From Poa pratensis (lineage: Eukaryota > Streptophyta > Magnoliopsida > Poales > Poaceae), in the NCBI GenBank assembly GCA_947311845.1, contig CAMZMU010000059.1, positions 37,933,226 through 37,997,225 on the forward strand: 64,000 nt of DNA. Direction: 5' to 3'. The notes beneath the pieces were generated by a model that did not search any database, had not been told where the DNA came from, and saw only the letters and a program-made list of their open reading frames with translations. The position numbers and the translations under genes were made by a program. Positions 23,647-34,670 of this stretch are shown piece after piece (position 1 is the first letter of the stretch; every line of letters begins with the position of its first letter).

Positions 23647-23979
23647 CGCTTCTACGGCGGCGGCGGTGGCGGCGGTACGGCTCGTGCTAGGGTTTTTCTC
23701 AATCAAAGGCGATATGGGCTGAGACTTCAGACTTCAGAACAACTAGGAGCATTCTATATGACAACACGGGCCCACCTTGTCAGCCATTCGGTAACTTGTT
23801 GGGCTCGACCAGGCCCATTAAGGCCCAGCTACGTCAAGGAAAGGCCCAGGCCCATTTCGTCTCCACCGCCGCACCTATAAACTTCCTCTCGCTGAAACCC
23901 TAGCGAGCCCTTCATTTGTCGCGCCGCCGCCACCTCCACCCTCGAAGCCTCCCATCGCTCGCCGCGGCCGCTCGGAACG
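23647..23979. promoter_or_regulatory. Bidirectional promoter KRI1 / eL30 (unit A)
   Basis: 333 bases separate the two divergent start codons. Several GGCCCA/TGGGCT (site II-type) motifs cluster at 23768-23855, a telo-box AAACCCTA lies at 23895-23902, an inverted AGGGTTT sits just before KRI1, and CTATAAA at 23875-23881 is placed to serve eL30. Site II plus telo-box pairs are known in plant ribosomal-protein and nucleolar gene promoters. Unit A has a 9-base duplication near 23730 absent from B. Confidence 0.75.
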
Positions 23980-25872
23980 ATGGCTCCCACCAAGAAGGCG
24001 GTACGAACCCTAATCGATCCTCCCATTTCGAGTTGGTTTGTGTCGGTCGTTTTCTCACTGGTTTCCATCGATGCGCGCTGCAGAAGAAGACCTCGGAGAA
24101 CATCAACAACAAGCTGCAGCTCGTGATGAAGAGCGGCAAGTACACGCTCGGCTACAGGACCGTCCTCAAGACGCTGCGCAACTCCAAGGGTACGTACGGA
24201 TCAGCTCCCTGTTTTGCGCTTTGTTCTCTCAATGTTGATTTGATCCATAGGTGTGTGTGGCTGGTTGATTAGTTCGTGCGTTTGCCGGATCGACGGAGCG
24301 TAGTGGTTTAGAGTTTGTTCTACTGATTGCTCGGGCGTGATTAGCTTGTCGTAATCAATCTGCTTACAGATCTGCGTGTTGACTTTAGTGCTTGAGTTAA
24401 CGTTTCTTCTGTGGCTATCGATTATAATTGTGGTAGTTGTTTTTGTGTGGAGTAATAACTTAATGTTAAACCTAGAAATTTTGATTCGTGGAATGGGACT
24501 GAAGTTTACCTCATTGGCTTGCTTTGGCTGTGCCTTAGAGATGAATACAGCGCCCTAGAACTAACAACCTCTTGATCAACACTTCTCCAAGACCTCTTCA
24601 ATGTCTAGTGGATAATGGGAGGTTGTAACATTTTCGTTTGCTAATACTGTTTGCATTATGAGGTGGGTCGTGTGTACGTCAGAAGTTCCTTGCAACTTGA
24701 GCATTTGCTCTGAATATGTTTGGTCCAGTTTGTAGTTTGTAGTCTTGTGATTTTCGGTTGTTGAATGGGTTTGAAGTCTACCTCCTTGGCTGCTTAAGCT
24801 GCCTTGGGAGCAATGGAAGAATAAAAAAATTGCGTTTTGTTGTTGATAGTACTATTTGTGTATTTTTGTATTTCTGCATATTGAAACTTCTATACCCTCT
24901 GTACTTGTTTTAGTGTTGAGACTCTGATTGTAGAATGGGGCTCAAATTTACCTCTCTGGCTTGCTCTGATGACATCCTTATATGTTTGATGGAAAGATTC
25001 AATTTGCCCCATCTAGGTCATTTCTGTTTGAGTTCTTGGTATCCCTTTGCACTTCCGGAATTTTATTACAGTGTGATGTGTTCCTGTAATGATATTTCTG
25101 TGTTTGTACTTCATACTGATAGGATTTTGAATAGTAGAATGGGACTGAAATTTGGCTCTTTGGCTTCTTTTTGTCGCCCTGGAGATAAATGCAGTGCCCT
25201 AGAGCAATGACAGCCTCTCTATTAAGACTTCTCCAAGATATTAATATCTGGTGTACAATAGGAGGTTGAGATACTTGTTATTTGTCAAAAATGTTACTTA
25301 TTGCATTGTGTTGTTTGAACTGGTTTCATGAGATAAGGATTCCCTAGTGCAGCATTCTTTGCATTCATATATACATTGGATTTCAGGATGACTGCTGTAT
25401 TGATCTCCTTTAGTCATTTGCCTTGTGATTCTGCATACTAATGGAAGATTTTTGTTTTATATGTTCAGGGAAGCTAATTATCCTTGCGAACAACTGCCCT
25501 CCGCTTAGGAAGTCAGAGATCGAGTACTACGCCATGTTGGCAAAAATTAGTGTGCACCATTTCCACGGAAGTAAGATAATTTCTTTCCTTATTGAACCAT
25601 GCATTTCATTGCTTTGCTATTCCAATAGCTGTTGCACAATTTAGGAATGCACTTCAATAATATGCCTATTCCCTTTCAGACAATGTTGATCTTGGAACTG
25701 CCTGTGGAAAATACTACCGGGTGTGCTGTCTCAGCATTATCGATCCTGGTTCGTTAACATCTAAATCTCTTCCAAGCTATTTAGATTTGGCACCCTGAAT
25801 CTTGTACTGATCAATTATGCACAACCTTCAGGTGACTCGGACATCATCGGAACCACGACCACCACCCAGTGA
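23980..25872 (+). CDS. RPL30: 60S ribosomal protein eL30 (unit A, intact)
   Basis: Five exons: 23980-24000, 24084-24189, 25469-25570, 25680-25748, 25832-25872, all GT-AG, giving 112 residues, the usual length for eL30. It starts [20 protein letters not shown], contains [38 protein letters not shown] and [19 protein letters not shown], and ends [12 protein letters not shown]. eL30 is a structural protein of the large ribosomal subunit that binds kink-turn RNA. The long second intron (1279 bases) contains several diverged repeats of an AATGGGACTGAA(A/G)TTT phrase. An AATAAA-type signal lies near 26175. This is the only intact eL30 in the window. Confidence 0.95.
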
Positions 25873-26699
25873 AGAGGAGAGAGACCTCCACTTATCTAGT
25901 TGTTCTAGGGTCGGGTTGTGCTTTCCAGGCCGACCTCTTGTTATCTCTGGCCATGTACTTTTTTGCGACGATGAGTTGTAGCCTTCATACAGATAATACT
26001 TCATATGGTTCTTCAAGACGTTCATATGATTTTGTTTCATGGTTGTCTTTTTTTCCCCATAGATCTGGCTAGATGTTTGTTACTGTCTTTTTCTTACTCT
26101 CTGCAACTTGGTTGGCCTGGATATGATTGCCTTTTATTTCGTTATGAATCATGAAACGCAGTGAAGTTTGGTAATAAAATCTGTAGTGTTTCAAATATAA
26201 GGGTCCAAAGTAACATTGATTATGCATTTTGGTGCCTGAGGGACAGGGCTTAACCTTCAAAGCCACATGATCAACAATACACTGAAATTACTCGTCAAGT
26301 TCATATATCAAAGGTTGTAACGCACAACTAGTAATGCTCCATAAGCATGCCACATGAAGTGATGAATGTGCGTACATAATGGATCACGGAAAATATGAAG
26401 CGCTCGCAAATTAAACCACTGCTGCTAAATCTATCCGTTTGTGTCTCGACAAGAGGAGACACGCTTGACAGGTGCACAGTGGCTGCGCAAGTGACTTGAC
26501 AGGAGACACGCCTAACTTTTCTCTTGTGATCTATACGTCTGCATATATCGTGGAAAAAAAAAGCACTTGCTAAATGTATCAGTGCACACTATCTCGCTAC
26601 ACGCTATAGCGCGATATACCATGCTAATCGTGTGTTTTAAGTCCGACGCTATATTTCTGTAGCGCGCTATTTTTTCCTTGGCATATATGCACGGAGTTA
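25873..26699. other. eL30 3' flank (unit A)
   Basis: 3' untranslated and intergenic sequence. Near 26580-26680 there are palindromic TAGCGCGCTA-type stretches, probably a decayed transposon; the same stretch in unit B is shorter. Confidence 0.4.
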
Positions 26700-27023
26700 G
26701 GGCATGTACAATGTTAGAGAAGACGCGCCTTCTCTTAGCCATCCACATCATATAGAGATGACAAAATTATAAGTTGTACAATGCATTCTCTCTTATTGCC
26801 ATCCCTAGCAATTAATGAGAATTAATTATATTTTAGTAGAAAATTGTATTTATAAAAAAGACAAATGGTACAATGGTGAAATTAGCCTTCTTTCATTTCG
26901 TAAGAGATCATCTCTTGGCTAAGAGAAGGCAGCATCATCTTTCTCCATTTTCTCTCTCCAACTAGACAAATATCCTAGTGTCAACGCTAAGAGAAGGCTG
27001 ATGGCACCCCATTGTACATGCCC
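26700..27023. mobile_element. PIF/Harbinger-type MITE (unit A)
   Basis: The terminal inverted repeats are GGGCATGTACAATG and CATTGTACATGCCC, flanked by TTA at 26697-26699 and 27024-27026. The same insertion is in unit B (50073-50389), so it predates the duplication. Confidence 0.85.
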
Positions 27024-27108
27024 TTACGCAGCTTGTGATATAGCAATTCCGCTATAAGTACACATCACATACAATTAGGTCAAATTGTTAAGTCACTCGC
27101 ACCTTCGG

Positions 27109-27775
27109 CTAATCGCCAGTTCGCCATGTAGTGCGATAGTTATTCGCATCTTCCAAATCCAACTCAAATAGATCAGAGCTAGTGTCAGAGTCCGAACCAC
27201 CATCATCGCCATCGTCCACTCCTTCGACGGCCTGATCACCCAGTGGCGCATCAACAATCTTCCGACGGACGACATGGCGCTTCTCTTCCAAAGCATGCCC
27301 GCCGCATGTCACCACCCACCTTTCCTCGCTGCCACTGGCGCCCCTCACAACACGAACGCCCTGCAGCCTCCTGTCTCCCACCACCTCGCCCAAATCATGG
27401 CCGCGCGAGGACGACGATGAGTCCTGGGGCGGCTCGTCGCGGTCTCCCGACGTTGTGGTGTTTGTATTGCTTGACTCCGGCTGATTCACTCGAAAGCTCA
27501 CCGCCAGCTGATTCGTAGGAAAGCTCGATGAGGGGGATAGGAGGGAGCCGACGGAGGCGGCGAGGTTGCTCTTAGACTCAGCTCCCAGTCCCAGCTTTCC
27601 TCCATGTGCTTCATGAGTTCATGTCATGCATAACTTTCATTTCGATCATCAGGTCTTCAGGCTCCCTGACAGTGACAGGGCGGGCAGCAAGGTCGGCAAG
27701 GCCGTCGAAGTAGCGCGTTGCTACGAACACGTCTAGCTCACCACCGGAGCTATCGTACCAAGCGCGGTGCTGCAT
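27109..27775 (-). pseudogene. PKS-like (PHYTOCHROME KINASE SUBSTRATE-like) gene, decayed (unit A)
   Basis: ATG at 27775 opens MQHRAWYDSSGGELDVFVAT followed by RYFDGLADLAARPV, then stops after MKVMHDMNS at 27611. A second frame continues to an acidic C-terminus ending SDSDTSSDLFELDLED at about 27140. PKS proteins carry two such marks, an E-L/I-x-V-F-x-A-x-x-Y-F-x-G block and an S-D-x-S-S-D-L-F-E block, so I favour a PKS-like gene acting in light signalling; BIG GRAIN 1-like is the main alternative. The first frameshift is shared with unit B and so is older than the duplication. Unit A has also lost about 19 bases near 27592. A TATAAA-like site lies about 65 bases upstream of the ATG. Confidence 0.5.
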
Positions 27776-27902
27776 TGTGAATGTCTGAGATGGCCGGAGA
27801 AAGTATTGCTTGTGTGTGCATGCTCGTGTGAATTGCACGTTTATAATGGAGCTACCGAGGTGGAGGTGAGATGTATGTTGGTGGATTGGATTGCATGGCT
27901 GA

Positions 27903-28284
27903 GAGCATCTCCAACCGGAGTTGCCAAAACGCCCCAAACATCCGGGCGGACAGCCCGACACGATTTGAGCTAAAAACATGCACCCAACCGCCTCCCCCAA
28001 ACCATCCCCAAACGTCCGGTCTGTCCGGCAACCCCCAAAGCCATCCCATATGTGGGGAGGGTTTGGGGGCGTCCGGGTGGAAAGTTTTCCTTTGTTTACC
28101 TTTCTTTTATCCTTCATAGATTCTTCTCTCTCCTTCTACACCAATTACATGCAAATGATCCCACTTTTAATAGACTTTGAGATACATGGTTGGAGGAGAC
28201 CACTTTTAGGCGGTCCGGTCACTGTCCGCGGACATGCACGGACAATTTGGGGGCCAAATTTAACCATTGTGGTTGGAGATGCTC
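27903..28284. mobile_element. PIF/Harbinger-type (Tourist-like) MITE
   Basis: The ends are GAGCATCTCCAACCGG and GGTTGGAGATGCTC in inverted orientation, flanked by TGA on both sides (27900-27902, 28285-28287). The internal CCAAACGTCCGG and CATATGTGGGG blocks match the copy at 12501-12916. It sits about 130 bases upstream of the PKS-like ATG. Confidence 0.8.
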
Positions 28285-28573
28285 TGAGAGGGAATGAATT
28301 TATGGGGCAGCACGAGCTGGTGCATCCAGTGTCAACTGTCATGTACTCATGTGCCAGGAAAGCAAAATGAGTTTTAATGCATGAAAGTGGGGCAGAGCTT
28401 GTGGTGCTAATCTGAGCTCATTCGGTTTCAGGAACACTACTACATTTTTACCTATCCAGTACTGTACCAGATGCGAGTCTTGACCTCTCTGGGTTGGAGA
28501 TGAGGATTATTGTCCATGAACAGGGATGATTTTTTTTGAGAAATCTATATATAGGCGCTGCACCAGACTTTTA

Positions 28574-28948
28574 GGCCCTCTTTGGATTGTAGGATTTTTG
28601 TAGCAATTTTGGAGAGTTTGAATACTATGGAAGCCTTTTGGATCATAGGGGTGGGCCATCAAATTCCTACGTAATCCATTCCTATGCCTGCAATTTCATA
28701 GGATTCTGAACATGAGATTAAACTTATTTTAATTTTCTACACGAAATCCAATGCGCTTTCACTTTGTCGCTCTCTACTCTCTCATCAATCCTTCAAAATT
28801 CCCGTGTTCAATTCCTGCGTACCATCCAAATGCACCTGCTGCAAAATTCTTGCGTTTCAGAATCCTGTGGGAATCCATTTCACATGACATCTCAATTATG
28901 TGTTTTCCATATTCCTACGCTTTTTAAATCCTGCAATCCAAAAAAGCC
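28574..28948. mobile_element. MITE with GGCCCTCTTTGGATTG ends
   Basis: The left end GGCCCTCTTTGGATTGTAGG and the right end (inverted GGCTTTTTTGGATTGCAGG) form terminal inverted repeats, with matching sub-terminal blocks. The target-site duplication is not clear. It is a common grass MITE style. Confidence 0.65.
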
Positions 28949-29086
28949 ATTATCCGTGCGGCGCACCGGGATTCGGGGAAAACACTCCATCCTGGGGTGT
29001 TCATTAGAGGATTTAGAGGATGTAACTCACACGGGGCGGCCCAATTTGTGTGTGAAAAATCTAATTAGCCATAGTGTCTTGTTTGC

Positions 29087-29420
29087 AGAGCTGGTTGTCC
29101 CTTACATCGGTACCCGCATGGGTAGGGTATGGGCACAATTTTATACCCATGGGTAGTACCCGTACCCTACCCGTTAAGTCGCGGGTAGGGCACAGGTATA
29201 ACTTTATACCCGTGGGTATGTAAATTTATGAATAACTTATGTACTATTTAATCTACCCGTTGGGTACCCAATGGGTATGGGTATCCTTCGGGTATGGGTA
29301 CGGGTAAAGTTTCATACCTGCGGGTACGGGTATGGATAGAATTATTTACCCATTGACTACACGGGTATGGGTATGGTATTTCTCTACCCTCCCATACCCT
29401 ACCCATTGCCATCCTTAACG
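29087..29420. mobile_element. Probable hAT-type MITE rich in GGGTA/TACCC
   Basis: Dense inverted and direct copies of GGGTATGGG, GGGTACGGG and TACCCGTACCC fill the element. The ends (CAGAGCTGGTTGTCCC and the inverted AAGGATGGCAATGGG) resemble plant hAT MITEs. It is not a telomere repeat. The limits are approximate. Confidence 0.5.
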
Positions 29421-30049
29421 TCGGATCATCAATTGTAACAGAGTTTTCTGTATGTGGTACTTGTTGCAAGATCATGGATTGATTTGCATGGACGGCAGAG
29501 TGCTGCTACATTATTTTGGCTTAATGTTTTGCATGGATTTGGTCCATCTAATTATGTTTTTTTAACAGAATCCAGTTATGTTGGTACGGTGCTAGTACTC
29601 GGACTGTGTGGTCGATTTAGTCTCCAGATCTCCAGCCATAATTAGGTTTTGCTTAAAATAGAATGCCAACTTAAGGATTTGTCAATTGCGCTGAGGCTAG
29701 CTCTTCGGCTCCTATGCCAGCGGACGGTCTTGTGGAGCATGTCGAAGGCGACGCCGGCCTTGAAGTAGCGCCTCGAAGTAACTTGAGGAGGACGACGTCC
29801 ATGGCCTCGTCGCCCTTGATTTGGTGCAAAGGAGCACAAGTGGGGTTTCAGGGACTAGAGAGTTAGGAGGGTTTTAACAAAAATAAACATTGATAAAGTC
29901 AAGAAATAGACATGCAATTGCAAATTTTCTTTCGACTTGATGCAATGCACAGGATTTAGATCTCTCGGCCGGAAATGAAAGAATGCGTGGATACACGATA
30001 TAGGTTGGATTTAATTGATATGCTGCCTCTATGGATGGATATGCCAACT

Positions 30050-31212
30050 TCCACGAAATAGGCTTTCGCCCCGCTTTATAAATAAAGCCATACGGCCAAA
30101 CAGATACATAGTGATGAGGAAACCCTCTTACAAAGGCAGATCAAAGATAAACAGGAAAAACCGGAGTAGCCACACCCTGATGAGGCACCCAAAACAACTA
30201 ACTAGAGATGCCACCACGTCTCCAAGTGAAACCATCAGACATAGTCACACCACACCCATCAAGTTGTCGCCGGAGAAGGCCGCCTGCCCTCTCGCTCCGG
30301 GCCGTGGAGCGCCGATCCTGCCAGCGAACAACGATAACCGGGAGAGGTGAAGACACCGTCACGTGTATAAGATAAGTGGCCGCAGATAGCGCTCCACGCT
30401 AGCGCCGAAAGTGACTCAAGACAGGATCCGAGCTTGCCCACCGATATCAACGGAACGAGACCGACAGGTACCAAAGCTCCACGACAACGCCCCCAAGAGG
30501 GTGACGACGCATTACGCCGCCGTCGTCGAGACCGAAACGGTCGAGGGTTTTCACCCGGAGCCCTGGCGCAGGGAAGGTAACCACCACGACGCCCCCAAGA
30601 GGGTTACGACGCCCGCAGACATCGCCACCGCTGGTGCCAAAGCACTGAGCTTTCGCTCGGACAACCTTCACACCACGCCATGTTGCCACGGACCGCCGCC
30701 GCCATCAAAATAGACCTCCAGGACGCGATCTGGGAGTCGCCACTGCCGAAGCACCGCCAACGCTAGGATTCCCCGCTGCCGACTCCTTGCCACCCACATG
30801 ACCAAAGAGAAAAGCCACCACCACCGTCACGCCGCTCGCCGTAGAGCCGGGCGCGCGGTCCACCTTCCAGGGTCGCTATCCCGGCATCCATCTCGCACTC
30901 GAGAGGTGGGAGAAGCACCACAACAACGAACCATCGAGCACGGATGCGATACGCCGGTGTCTGAGTTAGGTCCGCCTGACTCAACTCCAGCCACCACACG
31001 GGTAGCGAAAGTGCAACCAACACGGCGAGCACGGCACCTCCGTGCCACCTGCCGGTTCCAATTCGCAGCACCGGAAACAGGTCTGCCGGCCCGCCGTCAA
31101 ATCTGAGCCCGCCTGGCTCAGATCGGACTCCCTTGCTGTAGAACAGCCGGGGACGTGCTGTGGGTGCCGGAAAAATCCGGCGAGGGCACGGTCCGGCCGG
31201 GGCCCGCCCGAC
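30050..31212. mobile_element. GC-rich dispersed repeat, class unknown
   Basis: It begins CTTTCGCCCCGCTTTATAAA near 30064, a start I associate with repeated Triticeae sequence. It contains two copies of ACGCCCCCAAGAGGGT (about 30487 and 30589) and many short frames on both strands without a recognisable protein. It stops exactly where unit B homology begins (31213). Confidence 0.4.
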
Positions 31213-31586
31213 CCAACACAACTACTGCACGTCTGTACCTCCATGATACAGCACGCTTTGCTCGTTTCAAAAGGAGAGAAATAATGAGATCAGAGCAAAT
31301 AGTTTCAAATGTTTGTACACAACACACTTCTTGGTTTCTCCTCGTCCCACATAACAATTTCAAGTCAGTTTCACAATCTGCATGCTTGGAATGTTATGCA
31401 GAAACTCTGAACTGGATCAATTGAAAAGAAGCTCAAAGGCTGAACACAGTCAAATGACCCCTACCATGTAAATGTAAAATCAGAATCAACTTCGAAGACA
31501 TGCTAACTAAATGAAGATACATCTACAATGCTTCTAACACATGAACATATTCAATCGCTATCACCACTGCCATTGCACCATTAGTA

Positions 31587-34159
31587 TCACCATAGCCTTT
31601 GTCCCGCAATACGCCTGGCGAGGTGTATGTCCTTTTGCACTGTAGCAGCAAAAGAAAAAGGTCAGGTGAATGTGGACATGCTACTAAATGAAGGTACTAT
31701 ACGTGTATTTTCTTCATTAAACAGTTCCATTAGTCCAAGACCATTTCCCTTCAGATATATACAAATCAAATCTAGTTGAAAACATCTATGATTTGTTATG
31801 ATACAACAACGATGATAACAGTTCTAGTGATATCTACTTGTTATAATAAAACAGTTCCCAAGCTTTAAGGAGGAAATAAAACAGATTTTACGAGTAAAAA
31901 TTCTGGCTTGATGCTATGTTTATATCCTCAAGATTAACAGGTAATCAACCCTGATATACAGATCAAAGCTAGTTGAAAACATCTATGATTTGTTACGATA
32001 CAACAACGATGATAACGGTTCTAGTGATATCTACTTGTTATAATAAAACAGTTCCCAAGCTTTAAGGAGGAAATAAAAAAGATTTTACGAGTAAAAATTC
32101 TGGCTTGATGCTATGTTTATATCCTCAAGATTAACAGGTAATCAACCCTGAATTTCCTACTATAGCCCTGGACCATCCCTCTCACAGGCCATAATTGTTA
32201 GCATATCTACTGTCTCTTGACATGTTCATTGAGAATAAGAAATACAAGGAGCTGCTGAGATCTGATAATTGCACATCATCATAACTTTCATTAGAATTTT
32301 TTGCAAATTCAAATAATCCTGAAACTAGATATCACAATAAATTAAAGCAAATATGACCCTGTCATTGAAATGCTTTTACAACCCTGGCGTGTTTCCTATT
32401 GCATAATACTGTAAAAGAAAATAAGTGTTCATTCAGCGACAACTTACTGATGGTAACACGCTTCGCATGGATGGCGCAGAGATTTGCCCTTTCAAACATG
32501 TCTACCAAGTGATACTCTGCCGCCTGCATAGGGAATGGAAAAGAATATCATGTGTCAAGTCAAAGCAAACAGAATAGTGACATTAACTTATTTCATAGGT
32601 CAAAAGAATAAAGTAACCTCTATGTTAATTTTGCTGGTGATGCAGAATAAGGTATTTTTGGCAAGAGGAGACTATTTTCCATACAATAACAACCTTGTAT
32701 AAATGGATGATAAACTTGATGGTTCTAAAGTACTTTTCTTGTTGTACTGGATACATATAAAGATAATAATTAGGCGTTTTTTGGATTGCACGATCCTCTT
32801 CCTGATTCAAAATTTAAGGTAGTGTCGATCATTATGTCTTCCTTCACCTCTCAATGACATGCTTATTCTACAAGGAAAATGGAATCTAAACAATAGTTCA
32901 GTTCTGCATGCATGCCCTGATGCCCTTCCCCTCATCAGTACATTTTAGTTTTGAGTTACCAGACACAAAAAAAGAAGCATGCTACTAGAAACAACAGCTA
33001 AACACAGAGAATCGATTTAATACCAGAGCATTCAGAAACTATGAATTATGACAACACATTTATCTATCACACAATTCATGATTTTCGGATATCAAGTTAA
33101 TGTGCATTACAGTTCTGTAATCAAACCATCAGATTCATTCAACTATAGATGACAGGTTTCAGAATTGACCTCCTGCAATGAAACGAGCGCTTGAGGAGTC
33201 CAGCGCCACACTCTTTTCGTGGGGGACATTTTCTCCGTGTGAAAGCCAGTGAGCTCCTTAACCTGCAAGGCAACAAAAGCTTCCATCACGCTGTGCACTC
33301 AAAACCTTGGATAGAGAGAGGAGTTGAGTTGACAGAGGTACCCACCAGGCGGACAAAGGGTGCGAACGGGATGAGCAGCTCGGTGGACCTCTGGTACTTC
33401 CTGATCTGCCGCAGCGCGACCGTGCCTGGCTTGAATCGGTGCGGCTTCCTCGTCCTCTGTTGGGCAGATGCCGCTGCTTGTCAAAGAAGATACTAGAGTC
33501 AATCACAAACCCAGATAACAGATAGGAGGAAGAGAGCAACCCCAAACAAATCTGAGAGTTCCATGTCCACCCTCGCCATCATGTCGCTGGAAGATAAACT
33601 AAGAACTGCGGCGAGGAAGTAAAGGAAAATCGTCGATCTACCCCACCCCTAGGAGCAGACCGGGAAAAGCATAAAAATTGCTCCTTTTAAGTAGCATCAT
33701 CCCAAGAAACGTCAACAACAAAGAGGATCGTCGAGAAGGGGAAAAACAAGTCCCCACCCTCCAAAGAACACGGAAATAAGATCACGCGCCGGAAACAGTA
33801 AGAACACGCAAGAGCAGCGCACCTTGGGGCGTCTCTGCGGCCGTGCTCCGCCCGCCTCGCCTCTGCAATCCGTCGAACAGGTGACGAGCAAGTCAGTAAG
33901 AAACAAATAGATACGACGGAACAAATCCCGGACGGATCGACAGGGTCACGCACCGGTGTCGTCGACGTGCTCGGGCCGCCTGCAAACGAAAGGAGAGCCA
34001 GAGCTTAGCATCTCGATCTCACCGGTCACCGCAGCAAAGAGACGGTAGGAGAATGGTAAGGGGGGCTGGCTGACCTGTGTCCTGGTCGCGCGCGAAGCTG
34101 AGCTTCTTCTTGGGCGGCGGCCTCGTGCTCCTCACGGCCGTCTGCTTGGTGCGAGCCAT
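31587..34159 (-). CDS. CENH3: Centromere-specific histone H3 (CENH3), complete
   Basis: Seven exons on the minus strand: 34075-34159, 33954-33979, 33823-33862, 33346-33473, 33170-33262, 32448-32523, 31587-31639, all GT-AG, joining to 166 codons plus stop. The N-terminal tail ([20 protein letters not shown]) is long and unlike canonical H3. The histone fold begins at [20 protein letters not shown] and [12 protein letters not shown], with an extended loop 1 ([17 protein letters not shown]) as in CENH3/CENP-A, and ends [15 protein letters not shown]3 replaces H3 in centromeric nucleosomes and founds the kinetochore. Its neighbour is CCaMK, as I recall for rice chromosome 5. It looks fully functional. 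A mitosis-type MSA motif lies about 250 bases upstream. It is the more alpha-like of the two CENH3 genes here. Confidence 0.95.
31752..32150. repeat. Intronic minisatellite in CENH3, two units (unit B)
   Basis: Two tandem units of about 199 bases (31752-31950, 31951-32150) lie in the intron between exons 6 and 7. They match the three units of unit A. Confidence 0.9.
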
Positions 34160-34405
34160 CGCGGCGGCGGCGGCGGGTGGGCGGGCGCTCTCGACGGCGG
34201 CGTCGCGAGGGAGAGGCTGTTTCTTTTTCGAATGAGATCCTGGGAACGGTCGCGCGTGGTGTTTCCCTAGAAAAAAGCGAGTAGTGGGCTTGGGAGTTAT
34301 CAGCGCGAGTCGAACGTTGAGCGCGTGGGCCCGAGGTGGCAGTGGGAGAGGAGCGGTTCGCGAAGGGTTCTCGAAGGAAACTGGCCGAATTCATTCGTAT
34401 TTGTG

Positions 34406-34415
34406 GACCGTTGGA
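34406..34415 (-). promoter_or_regulatory. MSA (G2/M Myb-binding) element upstream of CENH3
   Basis: Minus-strand TCCAACGGTC is a perfect match to the MSA consensus YCYAACGGYY bound by three-repeat Myb factors, about 247 bases before the CENH3 ATG. Two further AACGG cores lie near 34235 and 34455. Plant CENH3 is largely loaded in G2, which fits, but binding is inferred. Confidence 0.5.
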
Positions 34416-34527
34416 ATAGTACGTTCCGTTCCGCCCAGGTTCTTTCACGCTCAACCGTTCTGCTTCTGCCATGGGCATAATAATATGAAAAATACATATA
34501 AATATAAATAATATAAAGGATTATGTA

Positions 34528-34670
34528 CTCTCTCTGTTTCTAAATAAAATGTTTTAGTTGTTTTACATGTTGATTATATGCGGATCCAAATGAATGAACA
34601 TACACACTAAAACGTGATACATGTGAATCTGGAAAAAGCTCAAACATCTTATATTTAGGAACGGAGGGAG
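34528..34670. mobile_element. Stowaway MITE (Tc1/mariner)
   Basis: Ends of the CTCCCTCCGTTCCTAAAT type, inverted (left copy CTCTCTCTGTTTCTAAAT), flanked by TA dinucleotides at 34526-34527 and 34671-34672; the size of about 143 bases is typical. It sits about 370 bases upstream of CENH3. Confidence 0.9.

Larger units (their letters stand above)
17476..27696. repeat. Duplicated gene block, unit A
   Basis: It is near-identical to unit B in order and sequence: 17476-19917 matches 31213-33365 and 19918-27696 matches 43306-56710 (interrupted there by the solo LTR). Relative to B, unit A lacks 33366-43305, about 9.94 kb. Homology begins at CCAACACAACTACTGCACG. On the right it can only be followed to 27696 because an LTR element starts at the matching point in B (56711), so the true right edge is unknown. 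Confidence 0.95.
27697..31212. other. Spacer between duplicated units
   Basis: It holds the 5' end of the PKS-like gene, three MITE-like elements (27903-28284, 28574-28948, 29087-29420), a short GC-rich fragment at about 29690-29860 that I cannot identify, and a GC-rich dispersed repeat (30050-31212) that abuts the left edge of unit B. Confidence 0.6.

Noticed and set aside
29090..29410. Interstitial telomere-like repeat
   Set aside because: The units are GGGTA/GGGTAT, not TTTAGGG, and are arranged as inverted arms of a MITE.
33780..34160. Arg-rich small proteins upstream of CENH3 exon 4
   Set aside because: They are other frames of CENH3 exons 1-3 and their introns.
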